DNA of 33,090 nt, taken from positions 1-33,090 of the forward strand of contig NZ_BCQS01000010.1 of assembly GCF_001552195.1 (NCBI RefSeq). Direction: 5' to 3'. The notes beneath the pieces are model-generated. The model saw nothing but the letters and a program-made list of their open reading frames with translations. It made no database searches and had not been told where the DNA came from. This stretch comes from Actinomadura latina NBRC 106108 (GTDB taxonomy: Bacteria > Actinomycetota > Actinomycetes > Streptosporangiales > Streptosporangiaceae). Positions 7,311 to 15,488 of the stretch are shown piece after piece. Position numbers and translations under genes: made by a program. The stretch's first letter is position 1. Each line of letters opens with the position of its first letter.

Positions 7311-7970
7311 ATGGGGCAGAAGCCGAAGGAACGTCCGCTGCGGGCCGACGCGCGCGACAACCGCAGGCGGATCCTCGCCGCGGCCGCGGAGATCTTCGTC
7401 GAGCAGGGGCCGGGCGCCCCGCTGGAGGACATCTCCAAGCGGGCGGGCACCGGCATCGCCACGCTCTACCGCCGGTTCCCCGACAGGGAGACCCTCACCA
7501 AAGCCGTCGCCTTGGACGCCCTAGAGCGCACCACCGACGAGGTCAAGCGCGCGCGGGACGAGGAACCGACCGCGTTCGCCGCCCTCGTCCGCTACATGCA
7601 CCGCGTCCTGGACATCCGCATCGGCGCGGTCTTCCCCGTCCTCCTCGAGGAGATCCCGTTCGACGACGAGGAGATAGCCGCGGTCCGCACCGACGGCGTC
7701 GCCGTCATGCAGGACCTCGTCGCCACAGCGCAGAGCGACGGCGACCTGCGGCCGGACGTCACCCACGGCGATGTCGGGATGATGCTCGTCCGGCTGTCGC
7801 GTCCGCTGCCCGGCCCGCTGTCCCGGGAACTCGGCGAGGAACTGGCGCACCGCCATCTCGATCTCCTGATCGACGGCCTACGCGCCTCCGCGGCCCGTCC
7901 CGGCGCGCTCGGCGGACCGGCGCTGACCTTCGGCGACCTGGACTCCATGGGAGACCGTCAGCCCAGGTGA
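7311..7970 (+). CDS. TetR-family transcriptional repressor
   Basis: A protein of 219 residues from this start. The N-terminal DNA-binding domain reads RRRILAAAAEIFVEQG, then LEDISKRAGTGIATLYRRFP, the typical TetR helix-turn-helix ending in LYRRFPDRE. The C-terminal part is the ligand-binding and dimer domain with the LERTTDEVKRAR and HLDLLIDGLR helices. I chose the ATG at 7311 because it gives the usual 15-residue lead to helix 1 and sits 8 bp after a TAGGCT -10-like box. In-frame starts at 7278 and 7290 also exist, and the first lies inside an operator copy. It faces the oxidoreductase-MFS operon, so it likely senses the compound that these proteins oxidise or export. Confidence 0.88.
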   Translation: MGQKPKERPLRADARDNRRRILAAAAEIFVEQGPGAPLEDISKRAGTGIATLYRRFPDRETLTKAVALDALERTTDEVKRARDEEPTAFAALVRYMHRVLDIRIGAVFPVLLEEIPFDDEEIAAVRTDGVAVMQDLVATAQSDGDLRPDVTHGDVGMMLVRLSRPLPGPLSRELGEELAHRHLDLLIDGLRASAARPGALGGPALTFGDLDSMGDRQPR

Positions 7971-8000
7971 GGGGCTGTCCGAAGTGGGCACAGGGTCGGC

Positions 8001-8285
8001 ATGAACATTACGGGGATCATCACAGCGATCATCATTGGAGCGATCATCGGGGCGCTGGGCCGGCTGCTGCTGCCCGGCCGCCAGCCGATCGGCGTCATCC
8101 TGACCGTGATCGTCGGCATCGTCGCCGCGATCATCGGGACGGCGATCGCGCAGAAGGTCGGCGTGTCCACGACGTCCGGGATCGACTGGATCGAGCTGGT
8201 CTTCCAGGTCGGCCTCGCGATGATCGGCGTCGCACTCGTCGCGAGCTTCCGGGCCCGTCGCAACCACCGCCGCCCCTCGCGCTGA
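8001..8285 (+). CDS. GlsB/YeaQ/YmgE-family membrane protein
   Basis: A 94-residue protein with three membrane segments (IITAIIIGAIIGALGRLLLPG; IGVILTVIVGIVAAIIGTAIA; WIELVFQVGLAMIGVALVASF) and a basic tail. The GALGRLLLPG turn after helix 1 is typical of this family, formerly called transglycosylase-associated proteins. Members are often stress-induced, and their exact role is unknown. The ATG has only a weak ribosome site. It follows the TetR gene by 30 bp in the same direction and might be co-transcribed with it. Confidence 0.82.
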   Translation: MNITGIITAIIIGAIIGALGRLLLPGRQPIGVILTVIVGIVAAIIGTAIAQKVGVSTTSGIDWIELVFQVGLAMIGVALVASFRARRNHRRPSR

Positions 8286-8452
8286 CCCCTCCTTCCGGCT
8301 GACGCTGCCGACCGGTACGGGCACCAAGCGGGGGACGGACGAGAGCACTTGGGTGCGCATCTCGCCAAACGGGTCCTGCCGGACGTGAATCTTTGATCTC
8401 ATAGTGCACTCGAATCGATGCGGAGAGTCACTTTCGGTCAGGGGGAGGCCAG

Positions 8453-8740
8453 ATGGTGGGCGGACTTGCGCCGGTGGCGGGGTATGAGCGTTTTCTGCTG
8501 CTCAGGAAGAGGTTCCGGCGGGCCGCGGCGGTGATCGCGGCGATCTTTCTCGGGTGGTATTTCGTCTATGTCGGGCTGTCCGCGTTCGCCCGGGGCTTCA
8601 TGGCGCGGCCGGTGGCCGGGCACGTCAACGTCGCGCTGCTGCTCGGCCTGCTGCAGTTCGTCTCGACGTTCGCGCTGGCCTGCGGGTACGCGGCCTACGC
8701 GCGGCGGCGGCTCGACCCGCTGGCCGGTGAGCTGCGGTGA
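8453..8740 (+). CDS. DUF485 membrane protein, partner of the acetate symporter
   Basis: A 95-residue protein with two membrane helices (AAAVIAAIFLGWYFVYVGL; VALLLGLLQFVSTFALACGYAAYA). This small DUF485 type (YjcH-like) is nearly always encoded before ActP-type acetate permeases. A strong GGGGGAGG site at 8441-8448 precedes the ATG. Its stop overlaps the next gene start by four bases (GTGA), showing translational coupling. About 165 bp upstream has no gene and should hold the promoter, though no clear boxes stand out. Confidence 0.85.
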   Translation: MVGGLAPVAGYERFLLLRKRFRRAAAVIAAIFLGWYFVYVGLSAFARGFMARPVAGHVNVALLLGLLQFVSTFALACGYAAYARRRLDPLAGELR

Positions 8741-10401
8741 CGGGCCGGACGCTGACGTTCGGGCTCTTCGTCGCGTTCATCGTGATCACGCTCGGCATCA
8801 CGATCTGGGCGCGGGTGAACACGCGGGGCGCGGACGACTTCTACGCGGGCGGACGGACGTTCTCCGGCGCGCAGAACGGGGTCGCGCTCGCCGGCGACTA
8901 CATGTCGGCGGCGTCCTTCCTCGGCATCGCGGGGGTCATCGCGCTGAACGGCTACGACGGGTTCCTGTACTCGATCGGCTTCCTGGTGGCGTGGCTGCTC
9001 GCGCTGCTGCTCGTCGAGCTGGTGCGCAACGCGGGCCGGTTCACGATGGGGGACGTCCTGGCGCGGCGGGTGCGGCGGCAGGCGCCGGTCCGGCGGGCCG
9101 CGGCCGTGTCCACCGTGACGGTGTCGGTGTTCTACCTGCTCGCCCAGATGGTCGGCGCCGGCGCGCTGGTGTCGTTACTGCTCGGCATCCACCGGGGCGA
9201 GCGGTTCCTGGGGATGGACGCCGCGACCGCGAAGACCGTCACGATCGTCGTCGTGGGCGCGCTGATGATCTTCTATGTGGCGTTCGGCGGGATGAAGGCG
9301 ACGACCTGGGTGCAGATCATCAAGTCCGCGCTGCTGATGGCGGGGGCGGTCGTGCTGACGGCGCTCGTCCTCGGCAGGTTCGGGTTCGACGTCAGCGCGC
9401 TGCTCGGCTCCGCCGCCGACGCGAGCGGGAAGGGCGAGGCGTTCCTGCGTCCCGGCCAGCGCTACGGGCAGGACGTCGCGGGCGACGCCTACCAGACGAT
9501 CGTCAACAAGCTCGACTTCATCAGCCTCGCGCTGGCGCTGGTGCTCGGCACCGCCGGCCTGCCGCACATCGTCAGCCGGTTCTTCGCCGTCCCGGACGGG
9601 CGCGCCGCCCGGACGTCGGTGTCCTGGGCGATCGGCCTCGTCGGCGTGTTCTACCTGATGACGCTCGCGCTCGGCTTCGGCGCGGCGGCCCTCGTCGGGC
9701 GGCGGGCGATCGTCGCGCAGGACCCGTCCGGCAACACCGCCGCGCCGCAGCTCGCGCAGGCCCTCGGCGAGCACCTCGGCGGGCGCCTCGGCGGGGACGT
9801 CCTGCTGGCGTTCATCGGCGCGGTGGCGTTCGCCACGATCCTCGCGGTCGTGTCCGGGCTCGTGCTGGCGTCGTCGACGTCGCTCGCGCACGACTACTTC
9901 GGCCAGGTGCTGATGCTCGGCCGCCCGCGCGAGTCGCAGGAGGTGGCGGTCGCGCGGTTCGCGTCGTTCCTCGTCGGCGCGCTGGCGATCGTCCTCGCGG
10001 TGGTGGCGCGCAACCTCAACGTGGCGTTCCTGGTCGCGCTGGCGTTCGCGATGGCCGCGGCGGCGAACGTCCCGGCGATCGTGCTGTCGCTGTTCTGGCG
10101 GCGGTTCAACTCGGCCGGGGTCGTCGCCGGCATCTACGGCGGGCTGACCGGCTCGCTGGTGCTGGTGTTCTTCTCGCCCGTCGTGTCCGGGAAGGTCGAC
10201 CCGGTGACGGGCGAGAGCCTGTCGCTGTTCCCCGCGGGCGTCGACTTCCACCTGTTCCCGCTGGAGAACCCGGGCCTCGTGTCGATCCCGATCGGGTTCG
10301 CGTGCGCGGTCGCCGGGACCCTTCTCGGACGGGACGAGGCCGACGCCGAACGCTACGACGACCTGTCGGTACGCGCGCTCACGGGCGCCGGCGCGCACTG
10401 A
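8737..10401 (+). CDS. actP: Cation/acetate symporter, sodium:solute symporter family
   Basis: A 554-residue membrane protein with about 13 helices, the usual SSS length. Family signatures include GADDFYAGGRTFSGAQNGVA and DYMSAASFLGIAG near the start, FGGMKATTWVQIIKSALL in the middle and GLPHIVSRFFAVPDGRAAR near helix 8, the last typical of ActP-like proteins. It should move acetate or a related short carboxylate with a cation. The GTG start overlaps the DUF485 stop. A loop of about 50 residues after helix 6 (LGSAADASGKGEAFL...) is likely outside the membrane. The specific substrate is inferred from the DUF485 neighbour. Confidence 0.88.
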   Translation: MTGRTLTFGLFVAFIVITLGITIWARVNTRGADDFYAGGRTFSGAQNGVALAGDYMSAASFLGIAGVIALNGYDGFLYSIGFLVAWLLALLLVELVRNAGRFTMGDVLARRVRRQAPVRRAAAVSTVTVSVFYLLAQMVGAGALVSLLLGIHRGERFLGMDAATAKTVTIVVVGALMIFYVAFGGMKATTWVQIIKSALLMAGAVVLTALVLGRFGFDVSALLGSAADASGKGEAFLRPGQRYGQDVAGDAYQTIVNKLDFISLALALVLGTAGLPHIVSRFFAVPDGRAARTSVSWAIGLVGVFYLMTLALGFGAAALVGRRAIVAQDPSGNTAAPQLAQALGEHLGGRLGGDVLLAFIGAVAFATILAVVSGLVLASSTSLAHDYFGQVLMLGRPRESQEVAVARFASFLVGALAIVLAVVARNLNVAFLVALAFAMAAAANVPAIVLSLFWRRFNSAGVVAGIYGGLTGSLVLVFFSPVVSGKVDPVTGESLSLFPAGVDFHLFPLENPGLVSIPIGFACAVAGTLLGRDEADAERYDDLSVRALTGAGAH

Positions 10402-10683
10402 CGCGCGGCCCGTACGCGCGCGGCGGCGGTGCGGCGCGCGGCGCTGACGCGTCCCGGCGGGCGGGCGTGCACCGCCACCCACCGGTGTGGGCGGGTTAAC
10501 ATTCCGTCAGCCCGCCGGTTACCAATGAGTACTGGACGGCCTGCCGGGAAAGGGCGTCAGCGAAGATCCACACTGTCCGGGACCGCGCCCTAATGTGCCG
10601 AGTGCCCTGGCGGGGTGCGGTTCGCGTGGCAGAATGTCACCCGCCGTGGAGCGCGGCGGTGTGCCGGAGGGAGGTGCGGCGGC

Positions 10684-12738
10684 GTGTCCGAAGCCGGTCG
10701 ACGCCGTCCGGGACGCATCCGTCCGGCCGTGTCCCCGCACCGGCTCGGCGCCCGGGCGACCGCGGCGCTCACGGCCGTCACGCTCGGCGCGGCCGTCGCC
10801 GTGCCGGCGGCGATGATGTCCGGCGGTGAGCCGGCGAGCCGGCAGGCCGTCCGCGGGGCGTCGGCCGGGACGCTGGTCAACGCCCGGACCGACCAGATCC
10901 GCGGACGCGAGTGGCACCTGAAGGCCCTGCGCACCCAGAAGGCGTGGACGTACTCCAAGGGGCGCGGCGTCACCGTCGCCGTCCTCGACACGGGCGTCGA
11001 CGCGAACCATCCCGACCTCACCGGCCACGTGGTCACCGGGCCGGACCTCACCGGCGGCGTGCGGCGCCCCGGCACCCGCTACTGGGGGCTGCACGGGACG
11101 TCGATGGCCAGCCTCATCTCGGGGCACGGCCACGGCCCCGGCCAGACGCAGGGGATGCTGGGGGTCGCGCCGCTCAGCCACGTCCTGTCCGTGCGGGTCA
11201 CGCTGGAGAACGACGACCCGCTGCGGCGCGACAACGGGCAGCAGACGGACGCCGGCGAGCGCGACGCCGTCGCCCAGGGCATCCGCTACGCGGTCGACCA
11301 CGGCGCCGGCATCATCAACATGTCGCTCGGCGGCGGGCGCCAGTTCTACAACGGCACCAAGACCCAGGAGAGCGCGATCAAGTACGCGCTGTCCAAGAAC
11401 GTCGTGCTGATCGCCTCCGCCGGCAACGACGGGTCCGGCGCCAACCGCAAGAACTTCCCGGCCGCGTACCCGGGCGTGATCGCCGTCGGCGCCCTCGACC
11501 GCCGGCTGCGCCTCTGGAAGGACAGCAACCGGCGCTCCAACGCGACCCTCTGCGCGCCCGGCGTGGACGTCGTCAGCGCCGACGCCAGCAACGGCTACGT
11601 CGTCGGGACGGGCACGAGCGCGTCGTCGGCGATGGTCGCCGGGGTCGCCGCGCTCGTCCGGTCCCGCTACCCGAAGCTGACCCCGGCCGAGGTCAGGCAG
11701 GCGCTCATCCAGGGCTCCCCGGCCCGCCGCGGCCACCCGACCGGCTCGCCCACCTGCCGCGGGTCGGTCGACGCGCTGCGCACCCTCTACGCCGCACACC
11801 AGATCAACAAGACGTCCAGCGGTCCGGTGGAGACGCCGCCGCCCTCTCCCGCGCCCACGCCGGCGCCGGTCGCCGCGTCCCCCGAGCGCGACTCCGGCGT
11901 CCTGCTCCCGCTCGTCCTCGGCGGGGGCGGGCTGCTCGTCGTCCTCGGGCTCGTGCTCGGCTGGCGGCAGCGGCGCCGCCCGGAGGAGGACATCGAGGGG
12001 GCCGCGGACGTCCCCGAGTACGGCCTGCCGTCCGCTCCGGCCGCGGTGCGCGAACCCGCGTCCGTCGCGCCCGGCCCGCCCGCCGCGGACCCGGGGACGG
12101 CGCCGGTCAACGTGCCGCTCTGGCAGAACACCCAGGCGTACCAGGGCCCGTCCCCGGACCTGCCGCCCGCCGGCCCGTGGGAGTCCCCGGATCCGGCGCC
12201 TCCGGAGGGCCTGCCGCCGGAACCCGCGCCTTCGGACGCGTCGCCCCGGGACACGGCCGCGCGGCCCGGCGCCGGCGGGGAGCCGCTGCCGCCGCCGATC
12301 GAACCGAAGCAGACCCCGATGATCCCGCACGAGCTGCGTCCGTTCGTCCCCGGCGAGTACGCGTCCAACGGGACGAACGGGCACGCGTCCGGCAACGGGC
12401 ACGACAGGCTCAACGGCCACGGCAACGGCCACGGTAACGGCCGCCACGCCGCCGACCCGAACGGCGCCGCCGCCGACGACGCGCCGGTCCTCGACGACGA
12501 CGACTGGGAGGCGTTCCGGCGCGGCGCCCTCGACCTGCCGGACCCGGGGACGACCGACCCGCTCCCCCCGGACGTACCTCGCGCGGACGAGGCGGCCCCG
12601 GGCCCCTTCTCCGCCGACGCGGAACCGCCGTCCGAGCCCGTCCAGCCGGCGGACCAGGGCGACGACGACCTGCCGGGGCCGCGTTCGCCGCACACCCGGC
12701 CCGCCGAGGACGAGGACTACCGGCCGCCCTGGTGGTGA
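10684..12738 (+). CDS. S8 serine protease, type VII secretion-associated mycosin-like, with long tail
   Basis: This protein of 684 residues starts at GTG 10684 behind GGAGGGAGG. A hydrophobic N-terminal signal (ATAALTAVTLGAAVAVPAAMM) leads to a subtilisin domain with Asp102 (VAVLDTGVD), His137 (LHGTSMASL), oxyanion Asn248 (SAGNDG) and Ser312 (GTSASSAMVAG). A membrane helix (VLLPLVLGGGGLLVVLGLVLG, near residues 405-425) is followed by RQRRR. This order is that of mycosins (MycP), which act outside the cell at ESX secretion machines. Mycosins usually end soon after the helix. Here about 255 more residues follow, rich in Pro, Asp and Glu, with an Asn-Gly-His stretch (GHGNGHGNGRH) and a closing PPWW. 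No ESX genes are visible nearby, so the partner machine is unknown. Confidence 0.88.
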   Translation: MSEAGRRRPGRIRPAVSPHRLGARATAALTAVTLGAAVAVPAAMMSGGEPASRQAVRGASAGTLVNARTDQIRGREWHLKALRTQKAWTYSKGRGVTVAVLDTGVDANHPDLTGHVVTGPDLTGGVRRPGTRYWGLHGTSMASLISGHGHGPGQTQGMLGVAPLSHVLSVRVTLENDDPLRRDNGQQTDAGERDAVAQGIRYAVDHGAGIINMSLGGGRQFYNGTKTQESAIKYALSKNVVLIASAGNDGSGANRKNFPAAYPGVIAVGALDRRLRLWKDSNRRSNATLCAPGVDVVSADASNGYVVGTGTSASSAMVAGVAALVRSRYPKLTPAEVRQALIQGSPARRGHPTGSPTCRGSVDALRTLYAAHQINKTSSGPVETPPPSPAPTPAPVAASPERDSGVLLPLVLGGGGLLVVLGLVLGWRQRRRPEEDIEGAADVPEYGLPSAPAAVREPASVAPGPPAADPGTAPVNVPLWQNTQAYQGPSPDLPPAGPWESPDPAPPEGLPPEPAPSDASPRDTAARPGAGGEPLPPPIEPKQTPMIPHELRPFVPGEYASNGTNGHASGNGHDRLNGHGNGHGNGRHAADPNGAAADDAPVLDDDDWEAFRRGALDLPDPGTTDPLPPDVPRADEAAPGPFSADAEPPSEPVQPADQGDDDLPGPRSPHTRPAEDEDYRPPWW

Positions 12739-12847
12739 GGGCGGTACTCCGCCGGGCGTAGCGCGAGTGCCTCCGGCCAGACGATGCGGCACCCCGTACC
12801 CGTCGCCGAGCATCGACGTATCCGCACACAGGAAGGGTCGATGAACC

Positions 12848-13153
12848 ATGTTGACGACGTTGGCGGCGCAGGCCGCGGCGATGCACCCGGGCGGCTGGCA
12901 CGACGGGGACGCGCCCGCCTTCTGGCCGGTCTTCCCGATCACGTTCGGGCTGTTCTGGCTGGCCGTGCTGGGAACGGTCTTCTATCTGATCCGCCGCAGG
13001 ATGAACGGCGGCGCCGCGGCGGCCGCGGCCGATCCGGCGGCGGCCGACCCGACGGCGAAGGCGCGCTCGGTCCTCGCCGAGCGGTTCGCCCGCGGCGAGA
13101 TCGACGAGGACGAGTACCTCATGCGCGTCTCCACCCTCCGCAACGGCGACTGA
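12848..13153 (+). CDS. SHOCT-domain membrane protein
   Basis: A 101-residue protein with one membrane helix (VFPITFGLFWLAVLGTVFYLI), an Ala-rich linker, and a C-terminal SHOCT motif (ARSVLAERFARGEIDEDEYLMRVSTL). SHOCT is a short helical domain found at the ends of many membrane proteins and thought to mediate oligomer contacts. The ATG at 12848 has AGGAAGGG at about 12830-12837. It is convergent with the MarR gene. Confidence 0.8.
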   Translation: MLTTLAAQAAAMHPGGWHDGDAPAFWPVFPITFGLFWLAVLGTVFYLIRRRMNGGAAAAAADPAAADPTAKARSVLAERFARGEIDEDEYLMRVSTLRNGD

Positions 13154-13181
13154 CCGCCGCCCGCAGCGGCCTCTGGAGAAC

Positions 13182-13215
13182 CTGACCGGCGCCCTCCACC
13201 CGGGACGCCGGTCAG
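13182..13215. terminator. 10-bp stem hairpin between convergent genes
   Basis: CTGACCGGCG at 13182-13191 pairs perfectly with CGCCGGTCAG at 13206-13215 across a 14-base loop. It ends the SHOCT gene and overlaps the MarR stop codon at 13212. Confidence 0.6.
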
Positions 13216-13826
13216 TCGGCGGCGGCTTCCTCGAAGATGCGGCCGATGCCGTCCGAGTACTCCGGTGCCCGGGCGGCCGCGCCGGCGAAGCGGGTGAGCA
13301 GCCGGGCGAACTCGGCGCGCTCGGCCGCCGTCCAGCCGGTCATGAGGGTGTCGAGGTAGGCGCGGCGGAACCGGTCGGCGACCCGCTTGACGCGCAGCCC
13401 CGCCTCGGTCAGCCCGAGGTTGGCGCGGCGCGCGTCGACGGGCGAGGGGCGCCGCGACACCAGCCCGGCGTCGATGGCGTGGCCGACCAGCCGGCTCGCG
13501 GTGGACGGGTCGATCTCCAGCCGTTCCGCGACGGCGCCGACCGTCACCTCGCACGGGCGCGCGGCGCACTCCGGCTTCGCGGCGGCGGCGGTGAGGGCGG
13601 CGACGGCGTTCACCACCATGAGGTTGGAGAGCTGCAGCGGCCGTCCGTCCGGGCCGGCGGACGTCTGGGCGCGGATCCGCTTCATGAGGTCGGGCTTGGC
13701 CCAGACGCGGCGCAGCTGGAACAGCGCCGTCGCGATGTCGGCGAGGGCGGGGCCGCCCGGCGGTTCGGGCGGCACCGGCGCGTCCGGCTCGGCGGGCCGT
13801 CCCGTGGCGGGGGTCTCCGTCGCCAT
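13212..13826 (-). CDS. MarR-family transcriptional regulator
   Basis: A 204-residue protein. A disordered Pro/Glu-rich lead of about 28 residues precedes the dimer helices. The winged helix reads VTVGAVAERLEIDPSTASRLVGHAIDAGLVSRRPSPVDARRANLGL, with the recognition helix around PSTASRLVGHAI and the DXRR wing (DARRANL) typical of MarR. The ATG at 13826 has GGAGA just upstream. The upstream gap to 14091 contains TGTGCACA near 13890, a possible operator half. The target genes cannot be read; no partner gene lies in the same operon. Confidence 0.85.
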   Translation of the reverse strand: MATETPATGRPAEPDAPVPPEPPGGPALADIATALFQLRRVWAKPDLMKRIRAQTSAGPDGRPLQLSNLMVVNAVAALTAAAAKPECAARPCEVTVGAVAERLEIDPSTASRLVGHAIDAGLVSRRPSPVDARRANLGLTEAGLRVKRVADRFRRAYLDTLMTGWTAAERAEFARLLTRFAGAAARAPEYSDGIGRIFEEAAAD

Positions 13827-14091
13827 GCAGGGTCTCCGTTCGCGTGTCGGACGCCGGACGTTGCGAACTCCTCACTCTAACCCATGCATTGTGCACATGT
13901 CTGGGGCCCTCGGGACTGCCGTTCGCGATGAGACACACGGCGCGAGAGAGCCGCAGGTGAAGCGGGATGTGATGCACTGAACCACCGGCCCCCGTTCCCC
14001 GCGAACCACCGGAACTTGTCGGCTCGGACGCGTAGCATGGCACCCGCCCGAACCCGGACGAGCCGGGATCAGTAACCACAGAGGGGACCTG

Positions 14092-14478
14092 ATGCGAGCG
14101 GCGAACGCCCCCGGCGGGCCTCCAGGTGACGTCCCCCCACAGGACGGAAGCATGGACGATGGCCGACCCCCGCGACCCCTGACCGAAGACGACGAGGGCG
14201 GTGCGGACGACGCCGCCTTCCCCGCCGGCCACCTCTCCGAGCGCGAACGGCAGATCCTCGCCTTCGAGCGGCAGTGGTGGAAGTACGCCGGAGCCAAGGA
14301 GCAGGCCATCCGCGAGCTGTTCGACATGTCGGCGACGCGGTACTACCAGCTCCTGAACATCCTCATCGACCGACCCGAGGCGCTCGAATGCGACCCCATG
14401 CTCGTCAAGCGCCTCCGCCGGATGCGGTCACAGCGGCAACGCAGCCGCGCCGCGCGCCGACTCGGCATCCGGCCGTGA
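14092..14478 (+). CDS. DUF3263 protein
   Basis: A 128-residue protein whose C-terminal 80 residues match DUF3263: LSERERQILAFERQWWKYAGAKEQAIRELFDMSATRYYQLLNILID, then a basic end (RRMRSQRQRSRAARRLG). The domain is a small helix-turn-helix-like unit found only in actinobacteria; DNA binding is plausible but unproven. The ATG at 14092 has GAGGGG at 14081-14086. A second in-frame ATG at 14152 follows GGAAGC and could be the true start, removing a disordered lead. It precedes otsB by 19 bp and may be in one operon with it. Confidence 0.82.
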   Translation: MRAANAPGGPPGDVPPQDGSMDDGRPPRPLTEDDEGGADDAAFPAGHLSERERQILAFERQWWKYAGAKEQAIRELFDMSATRYYQLLNILIDRPEALECDPMLVKRLRRMRSQRQRSRAARRLGIRP

Positions 14479-14497
14479 TCCCAGCACACTGGGGCAC

Positions 14498-15319
14498 GTG
14501 ACTTCTCCCCGCTCCGCGACGGCCGCCGGCGCCGGCGGTCTCGACGCGATCCGCAGGAACCCGGCCGGGGCCGTGCTCGGCTTCGACTTCGACGGCACGC
14601 TCGCGCCCATCGTGGACGATCCGGCCTCGGCCCGGGCCCATCCCGGCGCGGCCCCGGCGTTCGCCCGGCTGGCCCCGCTGGTCGGCTCGCTGGTGATCAT
14701 CACGGGGCGTCCCGCCGCGGTGGCCGTCGAGTACGGCGGCTTCGAGGGCATCGACGGGCTCGTCGTCCTCGGGCAGTACGGGCTCGAACGCTGGGAGTCC
14801 GGCGTGCTGACCGAGCCGGAGCCGCCGCCGGGCGTCGCCGAGGCCCGCGCGAAGCTGCCCGGCGTCCTCGCGGCGTCCGGCGCCCCGCCCGAGACCTTCG
14901 TCGAGGACAAGGGGCAGGCGCTCGCCGTGCACACCCGGCGGTGCGCCGAGCCGGAGGTCGCGCTGGAGCGGCTGCGCGGCATCCTCGCCGCGCTCGCCGA
15001 ACGGACCGGGCTCGCCGTGGAGCCGGGCCGGCTCGTCCTCGAACTGCGGCCGCACGGCATGGACAAGGGGCAGGCGCTGCGCTCGTTCGTGGACGATCTC
15101 GGCGCCCGCCCGTCCGCCGTGCTGTTCGCGGGGGACGACCTCGGCGACCTGGCCGCGTTCGACGCCGTCGAGGAGCTGCGCGCGGAGGGCGTGCCCGGCG
15201 TGCTGGTGTGCAGCGGGTCGGCCGAGGTGACGGCGCTGGCCGAGCGGGCGGACGTGGTGGTCGACGGTCCGGCCGGCGTGGTCGGCCTCATGGGCGCCCT
15301 GGCGGACCTCGCGTCCTGA
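14498..15319 (+). CDS. otsB: Trehalose-6-phosphate phosphatase
   Basis: A HAD-superfamily phosphatase of 273 residues that removes phosphate from trehalose-6-phosphate, the second step of the OtsAB route. Motif I FDFDGTLAPI has the nucleophile Asp30 and acid/base Asp32; motif II lies in LVIITGRPA; LRPHGMDKGQALRSF gives the motif III lysine; FAGDDLGDLAAF is motif IV. Length is normal. The GTG start is 19 bp after the DUF3263 stop. The partner synthase gene otsA is about 6 kb downstream on the other strand. Confidence 0.9.
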   Translation: MTSPRSATAAGAGGLDAIRRNPAGAVLGFDFDGTLAPIVDDPASARAHPGAAPAFARLAPLVGSLVIITGRPAAVAVEYGGFEGIDGLVVLGQYGLERWESGVLTEPEPPPGVAEARAKLPGVLAASGAPPETFVEDKGQALAVHTRRCAEPEVALERLRGILAALAERTGLAVEPGRLVLELRPHGMDKGQALRSFVDDLGARPSAVLFAGDDLGDLAAFDAVEELRAEGVPGVLVCSGSAEVTALAERADVVVDGPAGVVGLMGALADLAS

Positions 15320-15488
15320 CCCGGCGGGACGGCCTTGTAGGTCAAGTGACAAGAGTCCGAACCGGATTTGTCGTATCTCGCGAGACTCTGGGGGCGGCTG
15401 TGAACTCCGAGTCTAATTGCGCCAAAATATGCTGGATTACGGTAAAAGTGGTGCACGGGGGAGCCGAACGAGGACATTGGGAGGCCTG

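Noticed and set aside
8568..10499. A 643-codon plus-strand frame
   Set aside because: It is out of frame with the clear DUF485 and symporter genes and gives Arg-rich low-complexity text.
10519..12942. An 807-codon minus-strand frame
   Set aside because: It is antisense to the mycosin-like gene, whose catalytic triad is complete; the antisense text has no motif.
15376..15385. TCTCGCGAGA palindrome upstream of the Pro-rich protein gene
   Set aside because: Only 10 bp, with non-matching flanks and no second copy; too short to call an operator.
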